Of a DNA stretch of 64,000 nucleotides, positions 30,502-41,119 are shown in pieces. The notes beneath the pieces were generated by a model. The model worked only from the letters and a program-made list of their open reading frames with translations. It was not told the origin of the DNA and made no database searches. Made by a program: the position numbers and the translations under genes. Positions within the stretch are counted from its first letter, which is position 1; every line of letters starts with the position of its first letter. This DNA is from Prostheceraeus crozeri (taxonomy: Eukaryota > Platyhelminthes > Polycladida > Euryleptidae), in contig CAJQUW010001859.1 in assembly GCA_907163375.1 (NCBI GenBank), forward strand, positions 124,001-188,000, in the 5' to 3' direction.

Positions 30502-31240
30502 AGTAATGGGCAAAAGACCGTTCCAGGACACCATAAAATTCAAAAAATAGTATCTTTAAAAACGACTAAATTTATCAATTTATGTCATTATTTCAGGTTT
30601 TTAAGACCTAAATTCATGAATTTAGACCGTTCCAGGACACCATAAAATTCAAAAAATAGTATCTTTAAAAACGACTAAATTTATCAATTTATGTCATTAT
30701 TTCAGGTTTTTAAGACCTAAATTCATGAATTTAGACCGTTCCAGGACACCATAAAATTCAAAAAAATAGTATCCTTAAAAACGAGATAAATTCATGAATT
30801 TGAACCCTTTTTCAGGTTTTTAAGACCTAAATTCATGAATTTAGTCCATTTAAAAAGTATCATTTTTGAAAAAATAGTATTTTTAAAAACGACATAAATT
30901 CATGAATTTAGGTCTTAAAAACCTGAAAAAGGGACAAAATTCATGAGTTTATGTCGTTTCTAAAAATACCCAATTTTTCAAATTTTTCAAAATCTCAAAT
31001 TTGAGATTAAGATCATTTTACTCCCAAAATCATGACCGTTCCAGGACACCGAAAATCATAAAAGTTAAGAAACTCAAATTTGAGATTATGACATTTCAAC
31101 CCCCTTAAAATCATGACCGTTCCAGGACGCATCATCAAAAAATTGGTATTTTTAAAAACGTCTTTTAAATCCATTTTTCAGGTTTTTAAAATATGAGATC
31201 ACTAAAATTATGTGTCTAAACTTACGTGTCTAATAATATT
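30502..31240. repeat. Left TIR of Polinton copy 2
   Basis: Inverted partner of about 46850-47502. It contains three copies of the GACCGTTCCAGGACACC module with the following AAAACGAC block, where copy 1 has two, so the TIR length varies by whole modules. TAAATTCATGAATTTA palindromes recur throughout. Confidence 0.9.
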
Positions 31241-31249
31241 TCTTTAAAA

Positions 31250-31378
31250 ATGGAAGAAACAAAAGTGGATGAAACAAAAATGGAAGAAACCGCAAGAATA
31301 TATCCTTCGTTATCATATGAACGTAGTTCTACTTTAATGGACATTGAAAAAAATGAACAAAGAAAAACACAAAGATAG
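31250..31378 (+). CDS. Small TIR-proximal ORF, 42 aa, copy 2
   Basis: Encodes MEETKVDETKMEETARIYPS and on to RSSTLMDIEKNEQRKTQR. Preceded by TTTAAAAATG and overlapping the start of the membrane protein gene. A related segment lies beside the opposite TIR and within the chimeric ORF of copy 1, so this stretch belongs to the inverted repeat. Function unknown; it may be only a leader peptide. Confidence 0.35.
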   Translation: MEETKVDETKMEETARIYPSLSYERSSTLMDIEKNEQRKTQR

Positions 31379-31946
31379 AGTTAGGTATATGAAAGATAAG
31401 GAATCTCAATTATTATTAAGATTAGAGCATTATAAAAAATTAAGAAAGAGATGGACTAATGTTAAGAATGTAACACAAGGAATTGGCATATTCTTAACAA
31501 TAAGTTTAGGCGCTCTCACTATTGTTATATCTTCTGGTGTTTTAGTAATTCCAGTAGTTGCTACAGCTTTAACAGGTACGGGTGTTTTTGCAACTTCACT
31601 TGTTACAATGTTAGATAAATCTTTAATAACTAAGAAACGAAAATCATTAAAAACTAAGCATTTACATATTAAAGAAGTCTATGATAAACTACATTACTAC
31701 TTTCAAAGAGTATGTGATGATAATGTTATTACGTTAGATGAGATTGAAAAATTTGATCAAATAGCTAATGAAGTAAATCAAATATCATTTCAATTACAGT
31801 CAGAAAAAGTTGATGATAAGAATAAACAGGATGGCAAAATTTCTAGTGATGGCAAAATTTCTAATGAAGAAAATAACAAATTTTTTTTAGAAGAGCTAAA
31901 AACTTTAAGCGAAAATTTAAGCAAAACTTTATTAAACAAAACTTAA
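31344..31946 (+). CDS. Two-helix membrane protein, 200 aa, copy 2
   Basis: A charged N-terminus (NKEKHKDRVRYMKDKE) is followed by KLRKRWTNVKNVTQGIG and two adjacent hydrophobic segments (about residues 45-65 and 68-90: FLTISLGALTIVISSGVLVI, PVVATALTGTGVFATSLVT). A charged helical region (KSLKTKHLHIKEVYDKLHYY) and a Lys/Asn-rich tail complete it. A double-membrane-span protein beside the TIR is common in invertebrate Polintons; the layout recalls SLATT-type membrane proteins. Role unknown. Start at 31344 or 31353. Looks whole. Confidence 0.6.
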   Translation: MKKMNKEKHKDRVRYMKDKESQLLLRLEHYKKLRKRWTNVKNVTQGIGIFLTISLGALTIVISSGVLVIPVVATALTGTGVFATSLVTMLDKSLITKKRKSLKTKHLHIKEVYDKLHYYFQRVCDDNVITLDEIEKFDQIANEVNQISFQLQSEKVDDKNKQDGKISSDGKISNEENNKFFLEELKTLSENLSKTLLNKT

Positions 31947-32067
31947 AACGAGAAAACTTTAAACGAAAAGATGTCAGACAACAAAGCAATAAAAAAATAA
32001 TTTGTTCAGTAAAATGTTTTTGCTGTATTCCAATGTTACCACAAAATTCAAATATTATATTTTAAAA

Positions 32068-32895
32068 ATGGATAAAATTACAGCTGATAATTTTAAAAGA
32101 ATAAAACAATTAGAAGAGTTAATAAAACAAAGAAATATTATGAAAGAAAATCATCTTCAACATAGAATGATAAAAGCTGGTATTCAATCTGATATGTTTG
32201 AAAAAATGCAGCAAACCGAGCAAGTAAAAACTGATTTTGAAAAAACTATGGAACCATTTAAAACTCTTGAAAAAGAACTTACAAATAATGATAAACAAAT
32301 TGATATAACAGATCCAGAGCACAAAACTATATTAGATGACTATGGATTACTAGAATCAAACATTAATAAGAAATTACCAAAATCTATGCAATTTGAACAT
32401 TCTATTTCATTTATAGATGGAAAAACAATACCTAGATTTTATCTCGGACAAAAAGAAATATTTCCATAACCTTTTCGAGGTTTAATTTTTTCACCAGATA
32501 AATCTCCTTTTAATTTAGATAGAAATTTTGTTGATCTTTTAAGAGGAGCAGATTTAAATAATTATGCTGTAGAAGATCTCATAAAATATAAAGCTATGTT
32601 AGATAGAGTTGGTGCAGTAAAATCTCTAAGACGTTATAAACAATTAGAAAATTTATTATCAACGGGAGTTAAAGTAGGAAAAGGTGTATCTGAAAAACAG
32701 AAAACAGAAACAACTGTATTTTTACCAGATGATCCACAAGAATTACTAAATAGATTAAATATTTTAATATCTGCAATAAAAGAAGGACATAATTCTAGTT
32801 TCAATGAAATTCATGCTATATTGAAAAGACTGTTAGAAAAGAAGATTCTAAATGAAGAGGATTATAAAAGTGTAGCTGAAATATGTTGTTTCTAA
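32068..32895 (+). pseudogene. Conserved Polinton protein (276-aa type), copy 2 (broken)
   Basis: Homologue of 20795-21607, with the same MDKITADNFKRIKQLEE start after an A-rich leader, the central FYLGQKEIFP block and the C-terminal LLNRLNILISAIKEGHNSS block. Ends SVAEICCF, without the double-hairpin repeat that sits at the end of copy 1's gene. Broken. Confidence 0.6.
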
Positions 32896-33040
32896 TTTTT
32901 ATCTATGATTTTTATTCATGATTTTTATCTATGATTTTTATCTATGATTTTTATCTATGCTTTTTATCTATGATTTTTATCTATGATTTTAATCTATGAT
33001 TTTCATCTATGATTTTTATCTACGATTTTTATCTATACTA
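32896..33040. repeat. 14-bp tandem array, copy 2 only
   Basis: About ten imperfect copies of TTTTTATCTATGAT between the 276-aa-type gene and the penton gene. Copy 1 has no such array in the corresponding gap. Some units differ by one base, so expansion was recent but not immediate. It pushes the penton start further from the preceding gene. Confidence 0.85.
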
Positions 33041-33064
33041 TTTATTCAAAATTTTAACTAAAAA

Positions 33065-33853
33065 ATGTGTTCAGCAGATTTAGACAAAATTAATAATCAT
33101 TTAGAAAATCTAACAGAGATTTTGGGTTCATCAAAATTTAGTACGACGTTAAAAATTATAACAACTACTTCATCACACACTTGTAATTTAGAACCCATTC
33201 TACATTTAGAACAGAATAAAAATTATCAAATTGCATTGACTAGTTTCTCTACATTTAACACTATTCAAAACGTTATCAAAGATGTGAATGATCAATTTAG
33301 ATATTCTACTGATAAAGGCAAAACATGGAAAATATTAACTTTTCTTCCTGGTTCTTACGAAGTTGAATCAATATCAAATGAAATTAAGAGACATTTAGGT
33401 ATACCATTTAAAGATAAGAAACAATTACATTTTGCAGTTGAACCGGCAGTTAATAAAATTTCTCTTACTTTAGACGAAAATCATCAAGTTGATTTTAATC
33501 ATGATAGATCATTGTCAAAGCTATTAGGATTTAATAAACAAACCTATAGTCAAGGTTATCATTTAGGTGAGAAGATTCCAAAAATAACTGAAATAAATTC
33601 AATTGTTGTACATTGTGACATTATTGAAGGAGGATATATAAATGGTAAATTGTCAAATTTAATATTCAGTTTTCCAGCTTTTACTGTACCCATTGGTTAT
33701 AGATTAAATGTAATTCCACAAACATTAATATATTTTCCTATTATAAGAAAAACTATTAACAACATTGGCATTAGAATCACTGATGAGAAAGGACAAGAAA
33801 TAAATTTTGGAGGTGAAGAGATTATGATAGATCTTTTGGTTCGGGAGGTATAA
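33065..33853 (+). CDS. Minor capsid (penton) protein, 262 aa, copy 2
   Basis: Same protein as 19929-20717; roughly 98% identical. The start follows TTTTAACTAAAAAATG. Conserved blocks are LPGSYEVESISNEI, SLSKLLGF, HCDIIEGGYINGKLSN and IGIRITDEKGQEINFGGEE, as in other Polinton pentons. It ends 70 bp before the ATPase ATG, with a GGGAG/CTCCC stem at the stop. Looks whole. Confidence 0.9.
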   Translation: MCSADLDKINNHLENLTEILGSSKFSTTLKIITTTSSHTCNLEPILHLEQNKNYQIALTSFSTFNTIQNVIKDVNDQFRYSTDKGKTWKILTFLPGSYEVESISNEIKRHLGIPFKDKKQLHFAVEPAVNKISLTLDENHQVDFNHDRSLSKLLGFNKQTYSQGYHLGEKIPKITEINSIVVHCDIIEGGYINGKLSNLIFSFPAFTVPIGYRLNVIPQTLIYFPIIRKTINNIGIRITDEKGQEINFGGEEIMIDLLVREV

Positions 33854-33922
33854 ACTCCCACGCGAAGCTAGAGAAGTTTAATTTTCTTCTTCTTCTTTAA
33901 AAATAAATTTTTTTATTAAAAA

Positions 33923-34690
33923 ATGAGTGAAGTACCCCCATTAAATAAAAAGAAACTTAAATTTAATCATCATCCAAATTTATCTAATAAAGTTTTGTCA
34001 GTTATTTGCGGAAGATCAGGTTGTGGAAAAACGTATCTATTATTTAAAATTTTAACGACTCCAATTTTTTTGGATTATAACAATCTTATAATTTATACAA
34101 CAACGGCAGAACAACCCGTCTATCAATTTTTAAAATATGGATTTGAAAATTATCTTAAAAAAACAGCAATTGCTTCATTATTCAAAGAATATGAAAAATC
34201 TGAAGATGAAGAAGAAATAAGTTCGTGGTGTGAAGAAGCAGCAAAAAATAGTCAGTTAGTAGAATCCAATAAAAATAAGCATATAAAGATACAATTAATA
34301 GATGATAGTGGTAATATGCAAGATCCTAGTAAACTAGATAAAACAATGAAACATTGTGTAATTTTTGATGATTGTGTTAATGATAGAAATCAGTCAGTTC
34401 TGAGAAATTATTTCACAAGAGGTAGACATAATAACTGTAGTGTTTTTTATTTAACACAAAGTATGTATTCATTAGACGGAAGTGTTATTAGAAAGAATGC
34501 AAATATATTTATACTATTTGAAATAAATGCAAGAAACTTAAGTGATTTTTTAAGAGATTTATGTGTAAGAAATAAAGATGAATTTAAACAATCGTGTAAC
34601 AATGCTTGGTCAAAAGATTATGGCTTCATTACAATTAATATTGATAAAAATATTCATGATAGAGTTATCGAACAATTGTTCTCTGACTAG
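33923..34690 (+). CDS. ATP: FtsK/HerA-type genome-packaging ATPase, 255 aa, copy 2
   Basis: Walker A is CGRSGCGKTYLL (about residues 29-40), Walker B is KHCVIFDDC (about 142-150), followed by the GRHNNCSVFYLTQ block that matches the sensor region of poxvirus A32-like ATPases. The protein would translocate element DNA into preformed capsids. The start follows ATTAAAAAATG. The stop is immediately followed by a strong double hairpin (34689-34715). Looks whole. Confidence 0.9.
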   Translation: MSEVPPLNKKKLKFNHHPNLSNKVLSVICGRSGCGKTYLLFKILTTPIFLDYNNLIIYTTTAEQPVYQFLKYGFENYLKKTAIASLFKEYEKSEDEEEISSWCEEAAKNSQLVESNKNKHIKIQLIDDSGNMQDPSKLDKTMKHCVIFDDCVNDRNQSVLRNYFTRGRHNNCSVFYLTQSMYSLDGSVIRKNANIFILFEINARNLSDFLRDLCVRNKDEFKQSCNNAWSKDYGFITINIDKNIHDRVIEQLFSD

Positions 34691-34715
34691 GCTTCGCCTC
34701 GAGGGGCTTCGCCCC
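34689..34715. repeat. Double hairpin at the ATPase/PolB convergent end, copy 2
   Basis: AGGC-ttc-GCCT, CGA, GGGGC-ttc-GCCCC, overlapping the ATPase stop codon. Same as 19069-19095 in copy 1. Confidence 0.8.
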
Positions 34716-37382
34716 GACTGAAAGTCGATAGAACATTTGTTTACCGAGTGATAAAAAAATATATAAATATAGTGTTATAATATTTTATTATTTTTTATTT
34801 TATGTATATATCAAATTTGTCTATCTTAGAAATTAGAAAATTAAAAAGGTGAAGTAGTTATTCCATCAGGTAAAATTTTTCTTTTATCATCAAATGGATC
34901 TAATGCTAATTTATGTTCTTCTTTTAAATACATTTTATGTTTTTTGAATTAAGTCTATAATTACATGCTGTTTTTATTTCATTATTAAATAATACATTTT
35001 TTTAATCTTGAAATGTTATTTGATTAGCCACTGATGCCTTTGAAATTCCTTTTAATGTTTTATGTGTTTTAATATTATTAGTTGTGTTATAACAATAACA
35101 TTTAGATTTTAAAAATATAGCTTCTGTTATGAAATCTTCATTTCCTTCTAATTCATCTTTTACTTTACATAAATCAGAAGGATGAATGATATCTTTCATT
35201 TTATTAATTTCTTCAGCAAGTGTAGAATTATACGGTATTATTAATTCTAAGAGAACAGAATCGGTATCTGTAAAGTGTAATTTATAGTTTTTGCCATAAG
35301 CAGGTGCTAAATAATCATATATAAATCCATACATAAATAGTTTAGCTAATTCTAATATAGTGAATCCAATAAAATTAAACTTATCATGTTTTACGCTGAT
35401 TCGACGTAAATGTACAGCACATAGTTCATCACTAAATCTAGTAGTTCTTTTATATGTAGGTTTCCTTGTTAAATTTTGAAACCTATCTTTATCATAAACT
35501 ATTTCAATATTTTGTCTATTACGCACATTTTCTAAAGTCTTACCATAAAATGCATTATTCATTAATTTGAAGAACACGTTTCCAAAATCATCTTTATTTC
35601 TTTTAGCTATTTTACGTTTTTCAATATTGAACTCTATATAATCTTTTAACCACCTAGATTTTTGATAAAATAGTTTTCGATGTATTTTGGTGAGAATCAT
35701 TCCATGTTCTAAATACCAATCTAGCATTCTTCCTTCAACAACATACTTTCCTTTATTGCTTTGTGTTAACATAAGTTTTTTTGTTGGTCTGTATTTCTTA
35801 GGAATTAAAGATTTTTGATAATCTGAAAAATCTTCTATATTGGGAATTTTGTTTTCGGGACAGAAAGGAAAATATTTTGTTTTATCTTTTATTTCATCAG
35901 GATATACTAAATCAACTTCATATATATAACCATGATTATAATTTCCATCATATGTTTTTTGATAATCAAGAATATTACACCATGACATTTCACCTGTTGG
36001 TAATTCTTGTATCATGCAAGAAGAATATAAGCTATTAAAATCATAATATAACAAATAGTTTTCTCTCATGAATTCATCAATTGCATTTTCACGTTCTACT
36101 CCTTCTCGTTTCGTTCGAAAAATTTCTAATATTTTTTCTTTTTCTTCTGGAGATAAAGGTCTCATTATTCCATAATCATCAGGATTTACTTTTTTATTGT
36201 AACACTGTACATAGCGATTACCTAAAACTGATGAAACTCCACCTCTAATTCCAGATTCAAAAAATAATAATTTACGAGTATCATATGTATTTTCTTTATA
36301 ATGTTTAAGTTTAACATTTGTATGTTTTAATCCTGGTTCGAACCAGTCCATGTTAAACCTGGTGTAGAATAACAATAACATGGATCTATTCCGTAACATT
36401 CTAAACACATGTCACGAAAGTTTTCGAAAAGATCAGCTAGTATTAATACATCCATCTGAAGATATTTCATTCTATCATCATACATTGTTTTACAATTTAA
36501 CTCTCTCCAATTCTTTTCAGCTTCTGCATAATCTTCTTCAGATAATTGTGATTGTTTTAATGTTGATTTAAATTTGTTTATTGGAGGAAGTTGTTTTTCT
36601 TCCATAATTTTATTCACAGAATTAAAATCAGTCTTCGACTGTGAACCATAGGTTTTATCTCCAGTTATATATTCATACGGAAATATGCCTTTTAAAGGTT
36701 TTAAATTATATTTATTTAATATTTTACATTGTTCAGATTTCAAAGTTTTTCCCATAACATCTAATGAATAAGGAGTAAAAAATCTAAATGCATCTAAAAT
36801 TCTAATACAACCTAATTGCATTGAAAAATATTCTTCTTCTGTTTTACATAGTACATTTATTTGTTGTTGTTGTAATTTTTCAGATGAAAATAAATCTTTC
36901 ATTACTAGATGGAAATCATATTTAGAACCATTGTAGAAATATAGAGGAACAAAGTTATATTTAAATTTATTAGCATTAAGATTACAAGAATTATGTGCTG
37001 CACCTCTATATAATCCATTTAGATGATCATGATCCTTTACCTTATCAAGATATCTACCTCTGCCATTTTTATAATTTTTTGTAAATTCTTTTCCACAGTA
37101 ATAACATTTTGTTTCATTAATAAAATTTAATTTTTCTTTTTCTGTTAATGGCATCATTGGTATATTTGTTTCAAGCAATTGTGAAAAACGTCCTTGTAAT
37201 TCTTCTACTTTCTTTGTAAACATTTCTGAACTATCTTCACCATCGTATTGATAATATTCTGATTTAAATAATTCAGGATAATTTGAATGAATGTACATTC
37301 CCCAACATAATGGTTTTTGTTCAAATAAATATTTTTCTTTACTTTGTTCAGGTGTACTTTTTTCATAATTATCATTTTCAGA

Positions 37383-37408
37383 ATCGGGTGAAGCCTTGGA
37401 ACTTTCCG
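37383..37408. repeat. Diverged double-hairpin repeat in PolB, copy 2
   Basis: Read on the plus strand: GGTGAAGCC then TTGGAACTTTCC, two weak stems. It occupies the site of the stronger repeat at 16243-16273 in copy 1. Confidence 0.5.
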
Positions 37409-38929
37409 TTGGATTTTGTGTCATATTAACATTATATGCTTCGAAATCACAATAAATAGTAAAGGGTATTTTATTTTTGAAATACCATTTATTATATTCT
37501 AAATAATCATCTTTTGGAAATGTGTTTCTGACTGCTTCATTTTGTTGACAATTCTCCAAATGTCTATTCATTTCTTCTTTAGTTCTAAAACTTGTCATAC
37601 ATTGAATACAAGGAAAATTTGTATTATCTGAAGTTTTTGTAAATATAGAAACATCTTTACACAATATAAAATGACCCTGATAATATAATATATTCGCTTG
37701 TGCTGGTTGCTTTGTTTGTTTTAATTTTTCAAATTTATCTTTATATATTTCATGTGTTTCATCAATTTCTTTTGCAAGATTAAATGTATTTCGATGAAAA
37801 TTTTGATTTAATATTTGCAGCTGTTGTTCATATTCTTTATCATATTGTTCTTTATATTGTTGTAGACATTTTTTTAAAGATTCATTTATTTATTTTGTTT
37901 GGTTTCATTTTCTTCATTATTTTCTTCATTTAATTTTTGAATCGTTTCTATCTTATTTTGATATTTATGGTGATATTCTTGTAGTAACATTTTTGTTTGT
38001 TGTTGATAATCTGTTTTACATTTTTGTAAAAGTTCATTTAAATTTTGTAATTTTTGTTGATATTCTAAAGATAAAGATAAATAATGGGAATCATAATCAT
38101 AATTATAATTACGTCCTTTATAATTATTATGATTAATCATTATTGGTGATAGTGTTTTAACAATTTGAAATTTTTCAGTACATATCATATTTCCTTGGTA
38201 AAAAATATTATGATGCATGTAATTTCCTCTATCATTATATACTATTTCTGATTGACATAAATTTTTATTATTCAAATAAAATTTTTTTGAATCTGAGTAA
38301 AGTGGAGTAATTTTACCAATAGAAACATAATTCACATTTAATTCAAAAACATTTATTTCTATTAAATTTTTATTCTTTTTATGAAACTTTTTTAACCTAT
38401 TATAATCATATGGAAATTCATCTAAGCCATCAGGGAGATCAAATTCATTTATGTATTTTTCTTTATTATAATGACTTAGTCTTTCTTTATGATATTCTGC
38501 AGGATGTAAATGTGCTATAATACTCCACAGAAAACAATAATCATCTTCATTTTTTATGTTAATTATTTGTGGTGAACTGAAAGGTAAAGGAACATAACTA
38601 CCACCAGTATTATTTTTATATTTATCAATTACTATTTTCTTAGATAGTATTTTAACAAATCTCCAACCAGATTCACGTAACTGGGCTTCAATTATACAAT
38701 TTTCTAATTTAATTATCATTTGTTCAAATATGGGTTGTATATCATTTACATTATGAATTTCTTGCGAATTTGTAAAATGTCCTTGTATTATTTCTTCAGG
38801 AATTCCATCAGGTCCATTCTTTGTATAAAGTACTTCTACATTCATATAACATTTGAAAGATTTCTTAAATATATTATAAAAGTTTGTTAGAATATCAGAA
38901 AAAGTTTCATCGGTTTCATTATGTTCAAC

Positions 38930-38960
38930 GGGCGAAGCCCTGGAAGACATCTTTGATGTC
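38930..38960. repeat. Double-hairpin repeat in PolB N-region, copy 2 only
   Basis: GGGC-gaa-GCCC, TGGAA, GACATC-ttt-GATGTC. A 39-bp in-frame insertion (13 residues) that is absent from copy 1, whose sequence reads straight through. Shows that gains are not confined to one copy. Confidence 0.9.
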
Positions 38961-39001
38961 CCGTGTACCGATTCATTAAATAAATATTTTATATCTGTTA
39001 T

Positions 39002-39032
39002 GGGCGAAGCCCTGGAAGACATCTTTGATGTC
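39002..39032. repeat. Double-hairpin repeat, second of a pair, copy 2
   Basis: Identical stems to 38930-38960, 72 bp away. Copy 1 has a GAACC/GGTTC-type repeat at this slot (14661-14687). Confidence 0.85.
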
Positions 39033-39551
39033 CCGTGTTTGGCTTCATCGGTTCTTTCAGCTTCATCTGTTTTTTAATTTCGTTTAATTCATCTATTTCG
39101 TTAAATTCATCAGTATCGCTAAATAAATATCTTCCATCTGGTACGGGCCAAGCCCTAGAACAATCGGTTCGTACATGTTCATCTTCACTATTAAAAACTT
39201 TTTTATATTCCGAATGTGAATAATCATCAAACATTTTTTTAACTTTTATATCATTAGGCAATGTTTCTAGATAGTTTTTATAACTATTTAATTTTAATAT
39301 ATTTCCTTTATCAACTCGATGTACATTTTGTAAATGCATTTTACTTTTTAAATGAGATTGATAACTTCTTTTTGTTTGCAACTTTTTTTACATAAGTTAC
39401 AATAAAACTTGGTATTTTCCATTTTTTTATTTTTTAAGGACAAAATTGTGTTTTAATTTTAGATATAAACATTCTAATAACAAGGTCTTGAGAGTTATTA
39501 TATATTATTATATATTTCACGTTCTTTAGTTATTTTATTTTCTTTATCCTA

Positions 39552-40986
39552 TTAAGTTTTATCATATAACGTTTTATCGAAAGATAATTTAAATTTATTT
39601 TCACTAACTATTGATTCTTCATCATCATCATCAATTGATTCTTCATCATCATCATAAATTGTTTCTTCAACATCATAAATTACACTTTTTGGTATAGGAT
39701 GCCATTTCCTGATAGGATACCATTCCCTGATGGGAATATCTAATTCCAAATTACATTTATTATTTGATAATAATATAATAGAGAAAAATATTGGTCTTTG
39801 ATCTCTTTTGGAAAATTTAATAACACCACCATAATCTGAATCACTTTTAGTTTTTATTAAAGATGATAAAATTTTAAATTGATTAGATGTAAATCCTAAT
39901 TTAAATTTTGTAGACCCGACACATAGTTGTCTAACAGTATCTTCAACTATACCATCATTATTATTTTCAATTGTAAGAAAATGAAATTTAGATAAATTTT
40001 GATTATATGTAGTATAAATATCATGTACATCAGTATGAGATATAAATTTTTCTTCACTTAAATTTTTATAATTACTAATATTTTTGTAATCTTTTTACCA
40101 TTTACACCTTTTCAGATGTTTCAGAATCATCGTCTATGTTATCATCATTTATATTATCATCATCATTATTATTATAAGATTCTCTAAGATCGGGCAAAGC
40201 CCTAGAACCTTCGGTTCGTTTATCATTATTGGATTCTTTAAAATTATTATTATTTTTAAAATTATTATGATTATGATTATGGTCATTGTTAATAGTATAA
40301 GGTGTAGTCCACATATAAATTTTCTCTTGTTGAGCTAAGCCATTCATATAAGATTTTAATAAATTAATATTTAAATTTGAATATAATCCTTTATAAGTAT
40401 CATCATCATATCTTTGCGGCATTTCTAATGTTTCTTGTTTATAAATTGTATCTCTATAATAAACTTGGCATAATAATTCTTCATTATGTTTTTTACTCTC
40501 TATGTGAATGTTATATTGATTTTGATCGTCAACAAATAATCTAATTTTTTCTTTCGAAAAAGATTTTAATTTTTTAACTAATTCTTTAATATTGATATAA
40601 TTGATAATTTTAGTTTCTATCCAATCGGTATTACTAATTGGTAATACTGCTCTAATAAAACCATAAACATTATTATGACCAATGATTACCATATTTTCTT
40701 TATTTAATTCCACATAAGCTACATCATTATATTTACTTAGTATATCCATAAATTTAATAAACGGGTCTCCTGGAAATAAACAATAATTAGTTTCTATAGA
40801 AGGTAAACCTTTAGTCTGTTCTCTAAATATTTCGGCTTGTAATTGAAATAAAATATTAACATCTATACATGGATTATTATTATTATTATTATCAAAACAT
40901 TTATTTTCAAATCCCGTTGATCTCGTCGAATAAGAAGAACAGGATGATGCGGACGAATATAATTTTTTTAAATTTGCTTTATCCAT
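39552..40986 (-). pseudogene. Conserved Polinton protein (464-aa class), copy 2 (broken)
   Basis: Homologue of 12770-14164. The N-terminal 294 codons (40986-40102) and the acidic C-terminus (39749-39552) are clear. The low-complexity linker differs in Asn/Asp repeat number and carries the shared double hairpin near 40190-40216. Broken in its C-terminal half. Confidence 0.6.
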
Positions 40987-41119
40987 TTTTTCACTTTTAT
41001 TAGAAAAAATTTTATTTTTTATTTTTATTAGAAAAAATTTTATTTTTTTATTTTTATTAGAAGAAATTTTATTTTTTTATTTTTATTAGAAAATATTTTA
41101 TTTTTTTTATTGTTAAAAA
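40987..41119. promoter_or_regulatory. Divergent A/T-tract promoter region, copy 2
   Basis: About four units of TTTTATTTTTATTAGAAAAAATT between divergent genes. Copy 1 has about half as many. The unit number is variable, so it is a tandem repeat as well as the only place for both start signals. Confidence 0.5.

Larger units (their letters stand above)
34826..39420 (-). pseudogene. POLB: Protein-primed DNA polymerase B, copy 2 (broken)
   Basis: Same architecture as 14309-18943. An N-terminal C2H2-like finger is followed by the conserved NIKNEDDYCFLWSI region (near 38550), coiled coil, second finger (PCIQCMTSFRTKEEMNRHLENC split by a spacer near 37600), Exo I (TIYCDFEAYN), the zinc block with KVKDHDHLNGLYRGAAHNSCN, Exo II, Exo III, Pol A (YYDFNSLY), Pol B (MNNAFYGKTLEN) and Pol C (FTDTDSV). 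Pol motif A keeps FNSLYSS here, closer to the family form than copy 1. Two N-region double hairpins (38930-38960, 39002-39032) are present. Broken at a few points. Confidence 0.9.
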
